A stretch of DNA of 64,000 nt from Prochilodus magdalenae (taxonomy: Eukaryota; Chordata; Actinopteri; Characiformes; Prochilodontidae): the NCBI GenBank assembly GCA_024036415.1, contig JAMWET010004091.1, positions 5,001-69,000 on the forward strand, written 5' to 3'. Both the position numbers and the translations under genes were made by a program. The notes under the pieces were generated by a model. It saw only the letters and a program-made list of their open reading frames with translations, was not told where the DNA came from and did no database searches. Shown one piece after another: positions 1-14,030 of this stretch (its first letter is position 1; the number at the start of each line of letters is the position of its first letter).

Positions 1-330
1 GGGGCAGGGTCCTGTGCCCACTGATGAAGGACTAGAGCTTGACCAACACCGCACTGTGCAGCAGCAGATGAGCTATCGTCTCTGACTGTCCATCTACAAG
101 GTGGAGCAGCAAGGTAGGAGTGTCTAATAGAGTGGACAGTGAGTGGACACAGTGTCTAAACACTCCAGCAGCACTGCTGTGTCTGATCCACTCACACCAG
201 CACCACACACACTAACACACCACCACGTCAGTGTCACTGCAGTGCTGAGAATGATCCACCACCTACATCATACCTGCTCTGTGGTGGTCCTGTGGGGGTC
301 CTGACCATTGAAGAACAGGGTAATACAGTA
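1..330 (+). mobile_element. Interspersed DNA-transposon-like repeat, copy 1 (cut by window edge)
   Basis: It shares long stretches with 62440-63005 (caccacgtcagtgtcactgc, gtggtggtcctgtgggggtc, attgaagaacagggtaatac) and, reversed, with 47566-47830. Its first part also matches the 62.5 kb copy, but in inverted order (gagctatcgtctctgactgt). It has no coding capacity. I recognise this as a very abundant non-autonomous family of fish genomes ending in a motif like cagccataacatta. Confidence 0.7.
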
Positions 331-1062
331 TTGACTGCACCCTTTTCGATAAGTACATCATGAGATATTGATTTGAGATCAGTCAAATCTAAACATCTGT
401 CAGATTATTATTAAAACCTGATATATTATGATGTGTGTTTTTGTGGATTATGTATTATTATTATTATTATTATTATTATTGTGACCTGAAATGGCTCTGT
501 TAATCGTGGATCAGATTTGAGCTCTTATCGCCCACATCCAGCAAGTGACGGCTGAGTCCAGTGCCTGGTATTGGCCGGATTGGCAGGCTCTGGCTGGGAG
601 AGTAAACAGAGAGAAGGCAGAGACGGCAGGAAGAGAGAGGCGTGGTGGTGCCTGGCAGCTCAAAACAGCTCCAGATGTGCTGCCTGTGAAATGGCTGTGG
701 TCAGTAACGGAACGTTACGGGTAGCCAAACAGTGTGGAACCATCTGAAGCACTTTGTCACCATCAACAACAACCCAAAAAGGGTTCTTCTACTCATTATA
801 TGCTCGACTGTGCCAACAGCAGAACCTTTTTTGATGCTTTATAGAACCATCATCATAAAGGTGCTATATATAGAACCATATACGACATAATTTAAGCATG
901 CACATGTTAGAGTCTTCATGGTTCTATATAGAACCACTGTCCTGGTTGAAGAACCCTTGGAGAACCTTTTTCTAAGAGTGTATTTGAACCTGTGGTGTTA
1001 ATTGATCTGAATCACCCAGCAAATTGTAGAAATGTCTTTATCGTAGTGCTTCTCCGACACCG
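331..1062. other. ATT microsatellite and a short fish MITE-like repeat
   Basis: An (ATT)n run spans about 456-480. From about 770 to 985 the sequence is built of agaaccctt / agaaccat / tatatagaacca motifs in both orientations (aaaagggttcttc at the left, agaacctttttctaagagtg at the right). That is the layout of a common short palindromic fish element. I see nothing else here. Confidence 0.55.
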
Positions 1063-1660
1063 GTTGCTAGGCCAGTGCTGTAGTATCCCAGGTGGTTCCT
1101 AAGGTGTTGCTAGGCAGTTGCTGTGGTATCCCAGGTGGTTCCTAAGGTGTGACTAGGCTATTGTTGTGGTATCCCAGGTGGTTCCTAAGGTGTGATAGTC
1201 CGTTGCTGTGGTAACCCTGGTGGTTGCTAATGTATGTGTAGGCAATTGCTATGCTATGACAGGTGGCTCCCAAGGTGTGACTAGGCTTATGCTATGGTGT
1301 CCCAGGTGGGTCCTAAGGAGTGACTAGGCCATTACTGATGTATCCCAGGTGGTTCCTAAGGTGTGGCTAGGCTATTGTTGTGGTATCCCAGGTGGTTCCT
1401 AAGGTGTGATTGTACATTGCTGTGGTAACCCATGTGCTTGCTAATGCATGTCTAGGCAATTGCTATGGTATGACAGGTGGCTTCCAAGGTGTGACTAGGC
1501 TTATGCTACAGTGTCCCAGGTGGGTCCTAAGACGTGGCTAGGACATTGCTGATGTATCCCAGGTGGTTCCTAAGGTTTGACTATGCCTGTGCTGTGGTAA
1601 GACAGGTGGTGCCTAAGGGTTGACTAGGCCTAAGCTATGGAGTTAAAGTTTCTGATTCCT
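1063..1660. repeat. Degenerate minisatellite, unit about 45 bp
   Basis: About 13 units of the type gctaggccattgctgtggta followed by tcccaggtggttcctaaggtgt, with point and small length differences. The same core occurs at 3785-5260, 17140-17380 and 57680-58120. Confidence 0.9.
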
Positions 1661-3784
1661 GGGATTGAGCCCGGTTCTCCCGCATGCAGGGAGCCTGGTA
1701 AAAAAGCCCTGTGGAAAATGTTGCTTAACGTTTGAATGTCGTCAGGGCTGAAGTTCAGCTCAGTTCAGTCTTTATCAGCTCAGTCTTTATTGTTATCTCT
1801 CCTGGAAAAATCGATTTGCAAACAGTCATTAACTTTGCATTTAATCCGCAATACAGAACAATAAAACACACATCAAAATACCTGCACAAACTACAACAGG
1901 TGGAGTACAGGGACGGAGTTCCACAGGACAGAGAGAGCCAAACAAGACAGAAGACATAACCGTCACTTATCCCTCTCATTCAGGAACATGACCGGAGGTG
2001 AGTGTGGAAATCCCCTGTAGCAGATCTTCGGAAGTCTGTAGCGAGAGCCAGATGGAAGAAGTTGAAACTTTTCATTCAGAGGATCTTCCGATACAGTACT
2101 GAATTCAGACTTCCTGACATCCCATAATCTGCTAGTTCTAAAAACACTCCTTAGAAGAATCCTGTTCTTAATGTTCACGCTTTGACCCTGCTGGTGAACG
2201 CAGATGTCAGACCAACTCAGCATTAGAGTCATACGCATCGCTTGTGACGTTCCTGTTCTCCAGGTTCATGTTCAGATTCTCCATTCCACCTTTAACGGAG
2301 CAGCACTTGCATTCGGAGACCAGCCTAGGTAACTGAACGTACCCTCAGTGCCATTTAAGGTGGAGCGGGAAGTTCGAATAAGAAGCCAACCTCAGCTTCA
2401 TCAAGTTTCTCCAGTCTCATATGTCCGAACCCTTAAACACACCACCTCCCCAGTCACACCCACACACTCCCGAGCACATACTCCCACCCCCACCCGCCAC
2501 AGCAGATTATGTTAGAATTTGGAAACAACATTCATGCTTCAGTAACAGCAGCTCTATTGTTTGTTTTATGTTAAAAGTGCAAATGTTTTGGTACATTTTG
2601 TGTTTTGTGTGTTACTGAGCAAATAAATAGAAATTATAGATATAAATAAAAACAAAATAATAAATATTAAGTTTTAATTTTTAAATATCATGTTTTTTAA
2701 TTTTAAAATTTGAAGTTTTAATTTTTTTAAATGTAAGTTGTAATTTAAAAAATGTAAGTTTTAATTTAAAAAATGTAAGTTTTAATTTTACATTGTATAC
2801 AAAATCTAATTTTTTAAATGTTAAGGGTTTTTTTTGAGTTGTAATGAATTTTGAGTTTTATTGTTCTGTAAAGGATGTGTGTAGAACCAGCAACTCAGCA
2901 GCAACCTGACAGTACAAACAGCACAACATAAATATGATGCAGTGTTTTCAACGGAGCAATCATTTTATGTCACTAAAATATAGCTTATTTTCCAGAACAC
3001 ACAAAAAATGTGTATATATATTTTATTTTATTTCAGGTAGACGTCTGTTCACACTGAGCTGGCACATTTAAGGTGGATCCAGGTGTTTTGGAGCCCCACT
3101 GTTTTTTCAGATGGGAGCTGAAGCAGTAAACGAGCATTACTGATTTTTATTATTTTAACAGAATAAGATGATTTGGGGAGCATGAGGCGCATGTTACGTG
3201 GTTACAGCTGCAGCTCTTCCTTCATGAGTAAGGTGGGGAATGTTGTGACGTAGCTGCTGGTTGTATCTGACCCTGTTGGTCGGGATCGGTAGACACGGAC
3301 AGGAGGGGACAGAGGCGAGCGCAGCTGCCCAGAGTCGCATGCAGTGTCAGAATAAGATTAGCTTCTCCGTTGCTGACCGAGTGAGAGTGACTCGAACAAT
3401 GACTCTGTGCTGGAAGCAGCTGTTCAGGGCTCGGGGGACTGGTGTGCTGGTTAGGGGGTGTTAACAGCAGACGGCTATTACTCCTCTCCTCACTTTCAGG
3501 CTCATGTGTTGCATGTTAAGTGTTAAGGTTCAGTCACTGAATACGGACATGTACCCGCTGGTGCTGATTTTCTAAGTGTAGTTGAGTTCTATGCATTCAA
3601 AATGGAATTACATTAAAGTTTGCACAGATGCCATGGTGTTATAATCCCCACCCCACCCCCAGTGTGTTCAGTAAACGTGTAGAGGGTTGGGGTTAGAGGA
3701 TGTGGTCACGTCAACAACAACATGTGATCTGATCAGAGGAGCTCAAATGTTTGGAAGCGACTCTATAATGGGCTCTGAAATGAT
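1661..3784. other. Intron or upstream DNA without recognised genes
   Basis: The stretch 2281-2370 has short arms ccattccaccttt and aaggtggagcggg, a member of the small hairpin family described at 25434. The stretch 2600-2870 is AT-rich with short tandem copies of aaatgtaagttttaattt. The rest is unique-looking, without exon or RNA signals that I can see. Confidence 0.5.
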
Positions 3785-5262
3785 GCAGGGTTTCCAGGTG
3801 GGTGCTAAGATGTTTCCAGGCCATTCATGTGGAATTCCAGGTGGATTCTAAAATTGGACGTTGCAATGAAATCCCAGGATTATACAAAGATGTTGCTAGG
3901 CGATTGATACAAAATTCCAGGTGGAGGCTGAGATTTTGCTTGAGCATTGCTTTGGCATTCCAAGTGCATGGGAAAATGTTTTAGGCAATCATTATGGAAT
4001 TCTGGGTGGATGCCAAAATGTTTCTATTCCAATACTATGGAATTTCAGTTGGATATCAAGATATTGCTAGCCAACTGATATGGACTTCCAGGTGGATGCT
4101 AAGATGTTGCTAGGCCATTGTTACAGAATTCCAGATGGATGGTAAGATGTTTCTAAGACATTGTTATGGAATTCCAGGTGGATACTAAGATATTGCTAGA
4201 CAGTTGATATGGAATTCTAGGTGGATGTTAGCATGTTGCTAGGCCATTGGTGTGGTATTCCTAGTGGATGTTAGCATGTTGCTAGGCCATTGTTACTGAA
4301 CTCCAGGTGGATACGAAGACGTTTCTAGGCCATTCTTATGAAATTCCAGGTGGATACCAAGATGTTGCTAGGCCATTGGTGTGGTATTCCAGATGAATGG
4401 TAAGATGTTTCTAAAACATTGTTACGGAATTCCATGTTTATACTAGGATGTTTCTAGGCCATTCTTATGGAATTCCAGGTGGATACCAAGATGTTGCTAG
4501 GCCATTGGTGTGGTATTCCAGATGAATGGTAAGATGTTTCTAAAACATTGTTACGGAATTCCATGTTTATACTAGGATGTTTCTAGGCCATTCTTATGGA
4601 ATTCCAGGTGGATACCAAGATGTTGCTAGGCCATTGGTGTGGTATTCCAGATGAATGGTAAGATGTTTCTAAAACATTGTTACGGAATTCCATGTTTATA
4701 CTAGGATGTTTCTAGGCCATTCTTATGGAATTCCAGGTGGATACCAAGATATTGCTAGACAGTTGATATGGACTTCCAGGTGGATGCTAAGATGTTGCTA
4801 GGCCATTGTTACAGAATTCCAGATGGATGGTAAGATGTTTCTAAGACATTGTTATGGAATTCCAGGTGGATACTAAGATATTGCTAGACAGTTGATATGG
4901 AATTCTAGGTGGATGTTAGCATGTTGCTAGGCCATTCTTATGGAATTCCAGGTGGATACCAAGATGTTGCTAGGCCATTGGTGTGGTATTCCTTTTGGAT
5001 GTTAGCATGTTGCTAGGCCATTGTTACGGAATTCCAGATGAATGGTAAGATGTTTCTAAGACATTGTTACGGAATTCCATGTTTATACTAGGATGATTCT
5101 AGGCCATTCTTATGGAATTCCAGGTGGATACTAAGATACTGCTGGACAGTTGATATGGACTTCCAGGTAGATGCTAAGATGTTGCTAGGCCATTGTTACA
5201 GAATTCCAGATGGATGGTAAGATGTTAGACAGTTGCTGTGGTATTCCAGATGACTTTGATCC
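3785..5262. repeat. 43-bp minisatellite with a 129-bp higher-order repeat
   Basis: Roughly 34 units of the type ttgctaggccattgttatgg followed by aattccaggtggatactaagatg. A three-unit block of 129 bp is repeated three times with almost no change, starting at 4372, 4501 and 4630. A longer segment at about 4065-4255 recurs at about 4750-4935. Confidence 0.93.
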
Positions 5263-6685
<1,423 letters not shown>

Positions 6686-6689
6686 CTTT

Positions 6690-6865
6690 CCTGTCTCCCT
6701 CTCTCTCTCTCGCTCTCACTCATTCTCTCTCTCTCTCTCTCTCGCTCTCACTCATTCTCTCTCTCTCTCTCTCTCGCTCTCACTCATTCTCTCTCTCTCT
6801 GTCTCTCTCTCGCTCGCTCTCGCTCTCGCTCGCTCTTTCTCTCTTTGCTCGCTCTCTCTCTCTCT

Positions 6866-6927
<62 letters not shown>

Positions 6928-6953
6928 CGCTATCTCTCTCTCTCTTTGCTCGC

Positions 6954-6995
<42 letters not shown>

Positions 6996-7607
6996 TACCT
7001 ATCTTTCTTTCTGCTTCTCCCGCTCTATGTTTATCTCCCTCTCTCTATTTCTCCACCACCTTCAACCTTACTTTATTTTCCTTTTCTTCTTTGTCTTTTT
7101 ACTTTTTTCTTTGCTGTCCTTCTTTCTCTCCCACTCCCTCGTCTTTTCGTTCACTCCCTGTCACTATCTACTACCTAACATGTCTCCTACCACCTCTACC
7201 CCTCTGTCTCTCTGTACCTCTCACACTCTGCTCTTGCTCTCTCTCTGCCTTCCTGCCTCTCCCCCTGTTTTATTTACCTTTCTCTATTTCTCTCTCCTTC
7301 CTCTCTACTGCCCTCTATCTTACTTTATTTTCTTGTCACCTTTCTCATTTTACCTCTCCTCTACTTTGCTGTCCTTCTTTTTCTCTTTTGTTTTTTCTTT
7401 CCCTCTCTATCACCATCTACTACCCAACCCCTGCCCAACCCCTCTTCCCCTTCTCCCTCTCTCTCTCTGCTCTCTCTCTACCCCTTTCTCTCAACCCCAC
7501 CTCTCTCTCTCTTTCTCTCTCTACCCCTGCTCGCTCTCTCTTTCTCTCTCTACCCCTGCTCGCTCTCTCTTTCTCTCTCTACCCCTGCTTGCTCTCTCTC
7601 TACCCCT

Positions 7608-7646
<39 letters not shown>

Positions 7647-7706
7647 CCACCCCTGCTTGCTCTCTCTCTACCCCTGCTTGCTCTCTCTCTACCCCTGCTA
7701 GCTCTC

Positions 7707-7753
<47 letters not shown>

Positions 7754-7896
7754 CTCTCGCTCTCTCTCTCTCTCTCTCAATCTCTCTCTCTCTCTCTCAA
7801 TCTCTCTCTACCCCTGCTCGCTCTCTCTCTCTCTCTCTCTACCCCTGCTCGCTCTCTCTTTCTCTCTCTACCCCTGCTTGCTCTCTCTCTACCCCT

Positions 7897-7953
<57 letters not shown>

Positions 7954-8067
7954 CCACCCCTGCTTGCTCTGTCTCTACCCCTGCTAGCTCTCTCTCTATC
8001 TCTCTATCTCTCTATCTCTCTCTCGCGCTCTCTCGCTCTCTCGCGCTCTCTCGCTCTCTCGCTCTGG
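6690..8067. repeat. 1.4-kb polypyrimidine tract: CT microsatellites plus a CTCTACCCCTGC minisatellite
   Basis: The + strand is almost only C and T. Long pure (CT)n runs occur near 6870-6925, 7615-7645, 7715-7750 and 7905-7950. Between about 7480 and 7985 a unit made of ctctctctacccctgctcg recurs about 14 times with variable CT filling. The long Ser/Leu open frames here follow from the CT repeat and are not genes. Confidence 0.93.
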
Positions 8068-8934
8068 TTAGTTTTTACTGTGCCTGAAACCAAACCCCCT
8101 CAGTATGTCCAGACAGCAGCTCTGAGTCCTGCATAAGGAGAAACGACATCGCCTTCCTCACCTGCCCTCTTCTCACAGGCCTCAGTCCAGGGTCTTTGTT
8201 CCCGGCTCACCGATGTTTCTATAATACATATATCCTTATATACATTAAACGCCCAAAGGTCTGCAGGCACCTGCTCCTCCAGCGTGTCTGCTGAGGTGAA
8301 GGGATTAATGGGGAGGCTGTGCTGCGGCCTCGACTCCTCTGCGAGGACTTTTACAGCAGATGTAGGAACATTGGAGAACAAATCGTGCTGCTCCAGTTCA
8401 CATACTCTGGCTCCCTCAAACCAGCTTTTACGGGCTCCTCCACAGGCTCCCCTGCTGGGCGTCCCTCACAACAGTTTGAGCTCTGCTTTATACAAGCTCA
8501 TGTGCTGGGTTTGGTTGAAGGTTCCCTGTGGAGCTGGTCTTGTACCAGCAGTATTAACCAAACTCAGGGGGGGAAAACAATGAGGCAGTGGGGCACCTCT
8601 CTGTGGCTGCTTTTTCTTACGCTAATGAGGAAAACACATGTATATTTAATGGTGTGATCGCTCTGTTGTATCATTTCAATGACAGGAAACTGCATGATGC
8701 TTCTTAGAGGGTTTTATTTTTGCGACATAAAACCGAAATGTTTATGCGACTACAGATTTTGAGTGTTTACTTAAACGGGTATTCTAATAAAGCATGTGCA
8801 GTGTGGATAAAGACAGTGTGTGTAGTCTGATGGAGATCAGCAAGGGAGCAGTACTGAAACGTTTAGTATCAGTATCAGTTTTTTGCCAGAATTTAAATAG
8901 TTATTTTTAATAGAATTAACATAATTAAGGTGTA
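8068..8934. other. Intronic sequence, nothing recognised
   Basis: Unique-looking DNA with short open stretches but no start context, splice pair or protein similarity I recognise. Confidence 0.4.
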
Positions 8935-9240
8935 AAGGTGTAGATCAGTTAATAATAATAATACATAACAACAACAATAATAATAATAATAATATGTTAA
9001 TGATTATTATAATCATTAAAACCAAATAAATAAGAATTAAAACCAAATAAAATAATAATATATATAAAAAAAATAATAAATACTGTTAACAAGGATTAAT
9101 AGTTATTAGAATAATTTTATAATAATTTTTAATAATTCAAATATTAAATATGAATTAAACATTGTAAAAATAATATTAAAACAGTACTAATAAGTAAATC
9201 ATCGTATAATAATTAATTTAATAATAGTAATTTAATTTTG
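8935..9240. repeat. AT-rich low-complexity segment
   Basis: Made of aat/taa steps (aataataataat, aaccaaataaa twice) with almost no G or C. It starts and ends sharply. Confidence 0.75.
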
Positions 9241-10539
9241 CATCCCTGTCACATGGTCAGTCGCTGTCCGTCAGAGCTCCTGTTGGAACCGGACCATATT
9301 CAGTCAGATTCCCCTCCGTTTGGTTCCAGAACATGACTGAGTTATTTTTACAGCTTGTTGCTGAACCCACCGCAGCTGGAGTGAGCTAAGGTCTTCCATT
9401 CCTTCAGTACCCCGAGGGAAGGTGTTGGCTCCAGCTCTCTATCATCCGAATCAGAACTGCTTCCTTAGCTTCCTCCTGCCTCGGCTCAGTGGAGCCGCTC
9501 CGCATCAGAAGGGATGTGCCAGAACCGCTGAGGCTGAGGCTCTTCACGCTACACATGCCGCGCGCGCTGTACGATCAGAACGTCTTTCTGTTCATCTCTT
9601 AAAGGTCATACAGTGTAAAACTGACATACCCTGAACCTCATCCCAGCGTTCCAGGGGATTCCATTCCCTTCCCAGGTAAACCCAACCAGACTGAAGTGGC
9701 TTCCTATTCACCAGCTCCTTAATCCAGTGTTCCGTTCCACCTGAAATCCTGCAGCTTATTTACACAGAGGCTCATTTTATTGAGTCTGTTTCAACATGTT
9801 GCTTCTGTGTGATCACCGTGGGCGGGGTTTCGCTGTAAACCAACCAATCGGAGCACAGCTCATCTAGTTATTTATGAAGAGCTCACCAACAATGGGAAAA
9901 CGGCTCGTTTCATTCTAGGCCCAGATCATAGGGTGGAAATGGGCACAGTGTAGAACCGTGTCTCTGACATATACCTCCTCTGTAGAACGTCAGAGAACAG
10001 TTGAAGAGAACTGTCTGATCTGGAAAGTCGTTGCTGGTTATCTACAGCTGAGTAGGAGGAGACACACGTGGGTTCACCACAGTAACCTACACAAAGAGGC
10101 ACAAAAGGATTCCTGCTGTCTGTCTAAGACCTGAGTCTAGATATCCTGTTGTATGTATTGGCCTGGGTCAAGGGTGTCAAAGTCAACCACTGAGGAGCCA
10201 CATTAAACGATCTTAGCACATCCGCGGGCCGAAGTTTGCCTGAGGCTTCCGTTCCTTTAGAGGTAAGCGTTTGTTGTTTATTTAAAATACGCCAAAACAA
10301 AACACACATTTCTAACTATTTAAGTGGCTATAAATAGATATAGTTACCTACGACTAACTATATAAGCTTACTGGACTAAAAAAGAAGTAGTACCTCCGGG
10401 CTCCTGCAGATGGCGCTGCACGGGGATGATGGGGCTATAAACACCTGTGGGGTGTGAGTGATGGGATCCATAGATGGGGAGGAGGTGCTACAGTGCAGGG
10501 AATGTCTCGTTCCATGTGTGGAAAATGGCTCCAGAGCAG
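9241..10539. other. Intronic DNA with one interspersed repeat
   Basis: The stretch 9640-9790 is a reversed relative of 25470-25640: shared pieces include ggaagctggtgaa, gcttcc and the ends around gttccacct and cctgcagctt. The rest shows nothing I can name. Confidence 0.45.
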
Positions 10540-10806
10540 ATGTTAATGATTGGCTAAAAGGAGGGACTGCATGTGGGCGTGGCCAAAGACCATCGCGTGG
10601 AGGAAGTAGCTGAATCTGCAGGTGTATGGAAGTGTACGGTCATACGGGTCTACCAGCAGTGGATACAATCCCAGTCTACAGGGAATTCTCCTCGGAACTG
10701 TGCCAGGGAAGGCCTCCACCACATCTGGGTCTCAAAGGAGCGTCTGAACACTGATGTGGCTACATCCAGAAACTTGTTCACTCCATTCCCAATCCAGTCT
10801 GTAGAG
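10540..10806 (+). mobile_element. Tc1/mariner relic: N-terminal helix-turn-helix part
   Basis: On the + strand the translation contains VAESAGVWKCTVIRVYQQW, which fits the paired-like HTH of Tc1-type transposases (usual form: TAxxLGVSRSTVxRVxxxW). The open frame continues only to about 10813. A related fragment lies at 19424-19660. The piece abuts an oppositely oriented catalytic-domain relic at 10807. Confidence 0.7.
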
Positions 10807-11240
10807 GATGTGTGACGTGGGACAACAAACCACGGTGCCTCCACACACGGATTCGTTGGGCGTCTCCACCAAGACTAAAGCGGGACTCGTCACTGAAGAT
10901 GACCCGCTGCCGTTCGGAGTCACTCCATGGAGGACTAAGGACAGTCGTGGTAACGGTCTGTGTGCATGTAGTCCTGCGTGGTGCAGCCGTCTGCCGATGG
11001 TGCTGCACTAACAGGAGGACTCATGGAGGACACCACTGCTCGCTGGAGGTCTGTAGTGGTGGCTGTTGGGTCAGTCAGGTACAGAGACACTTGCCCACGA
11101 GGGTGAAGCTCGAATCATTAGCCTGTCTCACCATGTCAGCCCGACCCACCGAGTTTCATTGCTGTGGGTTGTTTCCTCCTGGGTTTTTTATTGATGCTGA
11201 GTGTGCGGACAGTTTTCCAGGTTTGGGCTCGGTGAAGTGA
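10807..11240 (-). mobile_element. Tc1/mariner relic: catalytic-domain part of the internally deleted family
   Basis: The - strand encodes VIFSDESRFSLGGDAQRIRV, the first catalytic Asp region of a Tc1 DDE transposase, followed by WRHRG. It matches the copies at 33222-33860, 38030-38822 and 45300-46075, but everything 3' of WRHRG in the transposase is missing here. Reading frames are broken, so it is inactive. Confidence 0.8.
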
Positions 11241-11429
11241 TCTCTCTCGGCCTTTCATGTGCTCCTTGTCGCGGCTCATAACGCAGCCCGTAACCCCAGT
11301 TCAGAAGGCCAGTGCGGATCCCGGAGGCTTTGGTCATGCGGTGTTGTTGTGGAAGGCTCGGGGAGTTTCTGATGTGCCTTTTATCTCTGCTTCATGAATG
11401 AGGGAGAGGTTAAAGGGCAAGACCAGTGA

Positions 11430-11568
11430 TGTTTTGTTTGCACTTCTCTCTGTCACTCTTTCTTTCACCACCCCTCCCCCTCTTCTCCCTCACTCACTCC
11501 CTCTCTCTCTCTGTCTCTCTCTCTCACACACATACTCACACATGTTTGCTCTCTCTCTCTCTCTCTCT

Positions 11569-11603
<35 letters not shown>

Positions 11604-11922
11604 GTTATCTCTCTCTCTCTCTCTCTCTCTGTTCTCTCTCTATCTCTCTCTGTTCTCTCTCTCTCTTTGTTCTCTCTCGCTCTCTCTGTTCTCTCACTCT
11701 GTTCTCTCTCCCTCTCTCCCCCTCTCTCTCTGTTCTCTGTTCTCTCTCTCTTCTCTCACTCTGTTCTCTCTCTCTCTCTCTCTCTCACTCTGTTCTCTCT
11801 CACTCTCTCTCTCTCTCTCACTCTGTTCTCTCTCGCTCTCTCTTCTCTCACTCTGTTCTCTCTCTCTCCCTCTCTCCCTCTCTCTCTCCCTCTTTTTCCC
11901 TCTCTCTGTTCTCTCGTTCGTG

Positions 11923-11953
<31 letters not shown>

Positions 11954-12255
11954 TCACACACATACTCCACATGTTCTCTCTCTCTGTCACACACACACAC
12001 ACACATTCTCTCTCTCTCTCTCTCTCTGTCTGTCTCTCTCTCTCTCACACACTCACACACATTCTCTCACACACATACTCCACATGTTCGTTTGTTCTCT
12101 TCCTCTGCCGTCGTGCCAGCTCTCTCTCTCTCTCGGTCCTCTCCTCTGTCTCAGTCTTCGTGGACTTCGTCATGTTTGTGATCCTGTCTCTCTGCGGTCC
12201 TGATGCCACCTCCCGTCTCGTCTCTATAATCTCGTCGTCTCTCTCTCAGTCGGTC
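11430..12255. repeat. Polypyrimidine tract with CT and CA microsatellites
   Basis: Mainly CT with interspersed tgttctctctct, ctcactctgttc and cacacacac steps. The + strand is again the pyrimidine strand. Open frames in it are by-products. Confidence 0.93.
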
Positions 12256-13847
12256 GTTACCTGTGCTTGGGGGGGGCTCTTTCCTGTTGGTAGATGAGAG
12301 AATCATGTTTGTGGGGTGAGGTCGGTGGACCCCAGAATTGGTAACCATGCCTGTTACAGTTACGCTCCTCCTGAATGAGAGAAAGCTGTAGACCCCAGGT
12401 AAGCAACATAACCCCCACGCCCCAAAAGCTGAGCCTTCCCACACTGGTAGGGTTGTGTACATATGTACAATCAACACAGGACCTAGCGGTCTCACATCTA
12501 GTGTGTTATCTACTGTCTGGATAGGGATTGTTTGGACTTTCTCATATCTGAAACCACTCAGTGACCTACTGTCTCCCGAACCCAGTAAAAAAACCACATA
12601 AAATTAGGACCTCGCGGGCACAATAAACCAAAATAGGACGGCCCCACTCATATGTCAAAAAAAACCCCAAGAAATAGACCTCCACCAAAATAAAAACTAG
12701 TACAACCCGCCTAGCGAACGCCCCACCCCACATCATGAAAACTCGTTTTGTCTATTTTAGAACAATAAGGTCTCAAAATATTTGGGGAAAATCGACCTTT
12801 ATAAAGAGATGAGGTGACTAACACTTTAAAAGAGATGGAGGTAATAAACCTAAAGTGTAATTTATAGACATGGTCATGGTTTCGCATTGTAAAATGGGTA
12901 GAACACCATCCACCCGACAATTGATAATGACATTAAAGAAATCCTACAGAATTAGAATCAGTGCTGGCATTACTCATCCGCTCTGTAAACAGTTAACTAC
13001 ATCTGGCAATCTCAAGAGGATTATGGAGGAGGCTGGTTTATTTCTACTGCCTCAAACGTTGGGTTTTGCTGGTTGGGTTTTGCTCTTCTGATTGTTTTGA
13101 AGTGATTGTTAGCAACATCAGCGAAAGGGTCTAAGAAGACTCCACTCAGAGGAATAGTTCTATGATGGACGTGATGAGTCTTAAACAAGGTGTCTCTAAA
13201 CCAATTAGACCAATGAAAGACTCGATTCAGCTTGGCAGTTAACTAATCTAACTCACACTCAAAAAAGATGGCCAGGGCAGTCTCTAGCAGTCCTAAAACG
13301 TCTTCACAGACGCCTAAAATCTGTACGTTTCCCGACAGTCCTGTCAAATGTAACCCAGAAAGAGGGGGAGCAGTTGTGCATGGAGGGAACAGTCTGAAAA
13401 ACTGTCATATAACTGGAGTATTGAGAGGTGCATATACAATCGGAGGCCATAGTCAATGGGATCTAGGAGATCATCTGATGACGTAAGACATTCATATATC
13501 ATGGCAGATTTATGATGCAATTACGCATGGATGGAACCTATTCCCAAACAAGACGATGTTATGATTTTTCAGTGCTGGCTCAGAACTTAATCTTGCCGCG
13601 ATTGCAATGGAAAGGAGAGGGAAAACGTATATTCTGGGAAAGCGTAGGGATTTAGATGTCGATCGCGTGTACAGAGCTGTTTCAATCCCGGTCGGCTTCG
13701 TGCATATGACTATTGTTACATCAGCTCCACATGATACATTATGCAGACTCTTCTGGGCATTCTGGTTGATTACTGTGTGATGTATTTAGTTACGTATTAG
13801 GATCTTAAACAGCTGAAGGTCTGTGTGTCTTCTGGCTTCTTCCATGG

Positions 13848-14030
13848 GTGACGTTCCCTGTCACCGAGGATACTCATTCAACATGGCAACATCACAGGTG
13901 CCAGGGAGTGATTCTGTCTAGGACATCCTGAAGGGACAACTGTGGAGTCACAGCCCTCAACCATCGTCCAAGGTGCTGTGTGTCCATGTGGGGTGCTGCT
14001 TCCTCCTCAAGACTGAGGCTGCAAACCCTG
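13848..14030 (+). pseudogene. ube2e2: Disrupted copy of UBE2E exon 4, the catalytic exon of the upstream gene
   Basis: It aligns along its whole length with ube2e1 exon 4: GTGACGTTCC at the start, ccagggagtgat, ctgtct, ggacatcctgaa, ggacaact, tccaaggtgctg and aaccctg at the end. It is 183 nt instead of 148, mostly through small insertions, so no frame survives. The triplet equivalent to the catalytic Cys codon (13914-13916) has extra bases either side. The donor position reads CCTGtgtag, not gtaag. Similarity continues into the intron downstream (ctccgtgctaactc, ttcaggaagg, gtcgttt; to about 14120) and about 35 bases upstream. Either this is true decay, which would leave the gene without an active site, or the whole block is unpolished sequence (see findings). 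I saw no intact exon 4 between 5838 and 25910. Confidence 0.8.

Noticed and set aside
11398..12297. 299- and 251-codon open frames
   Set aside because: By-products of the CT/CA tract.
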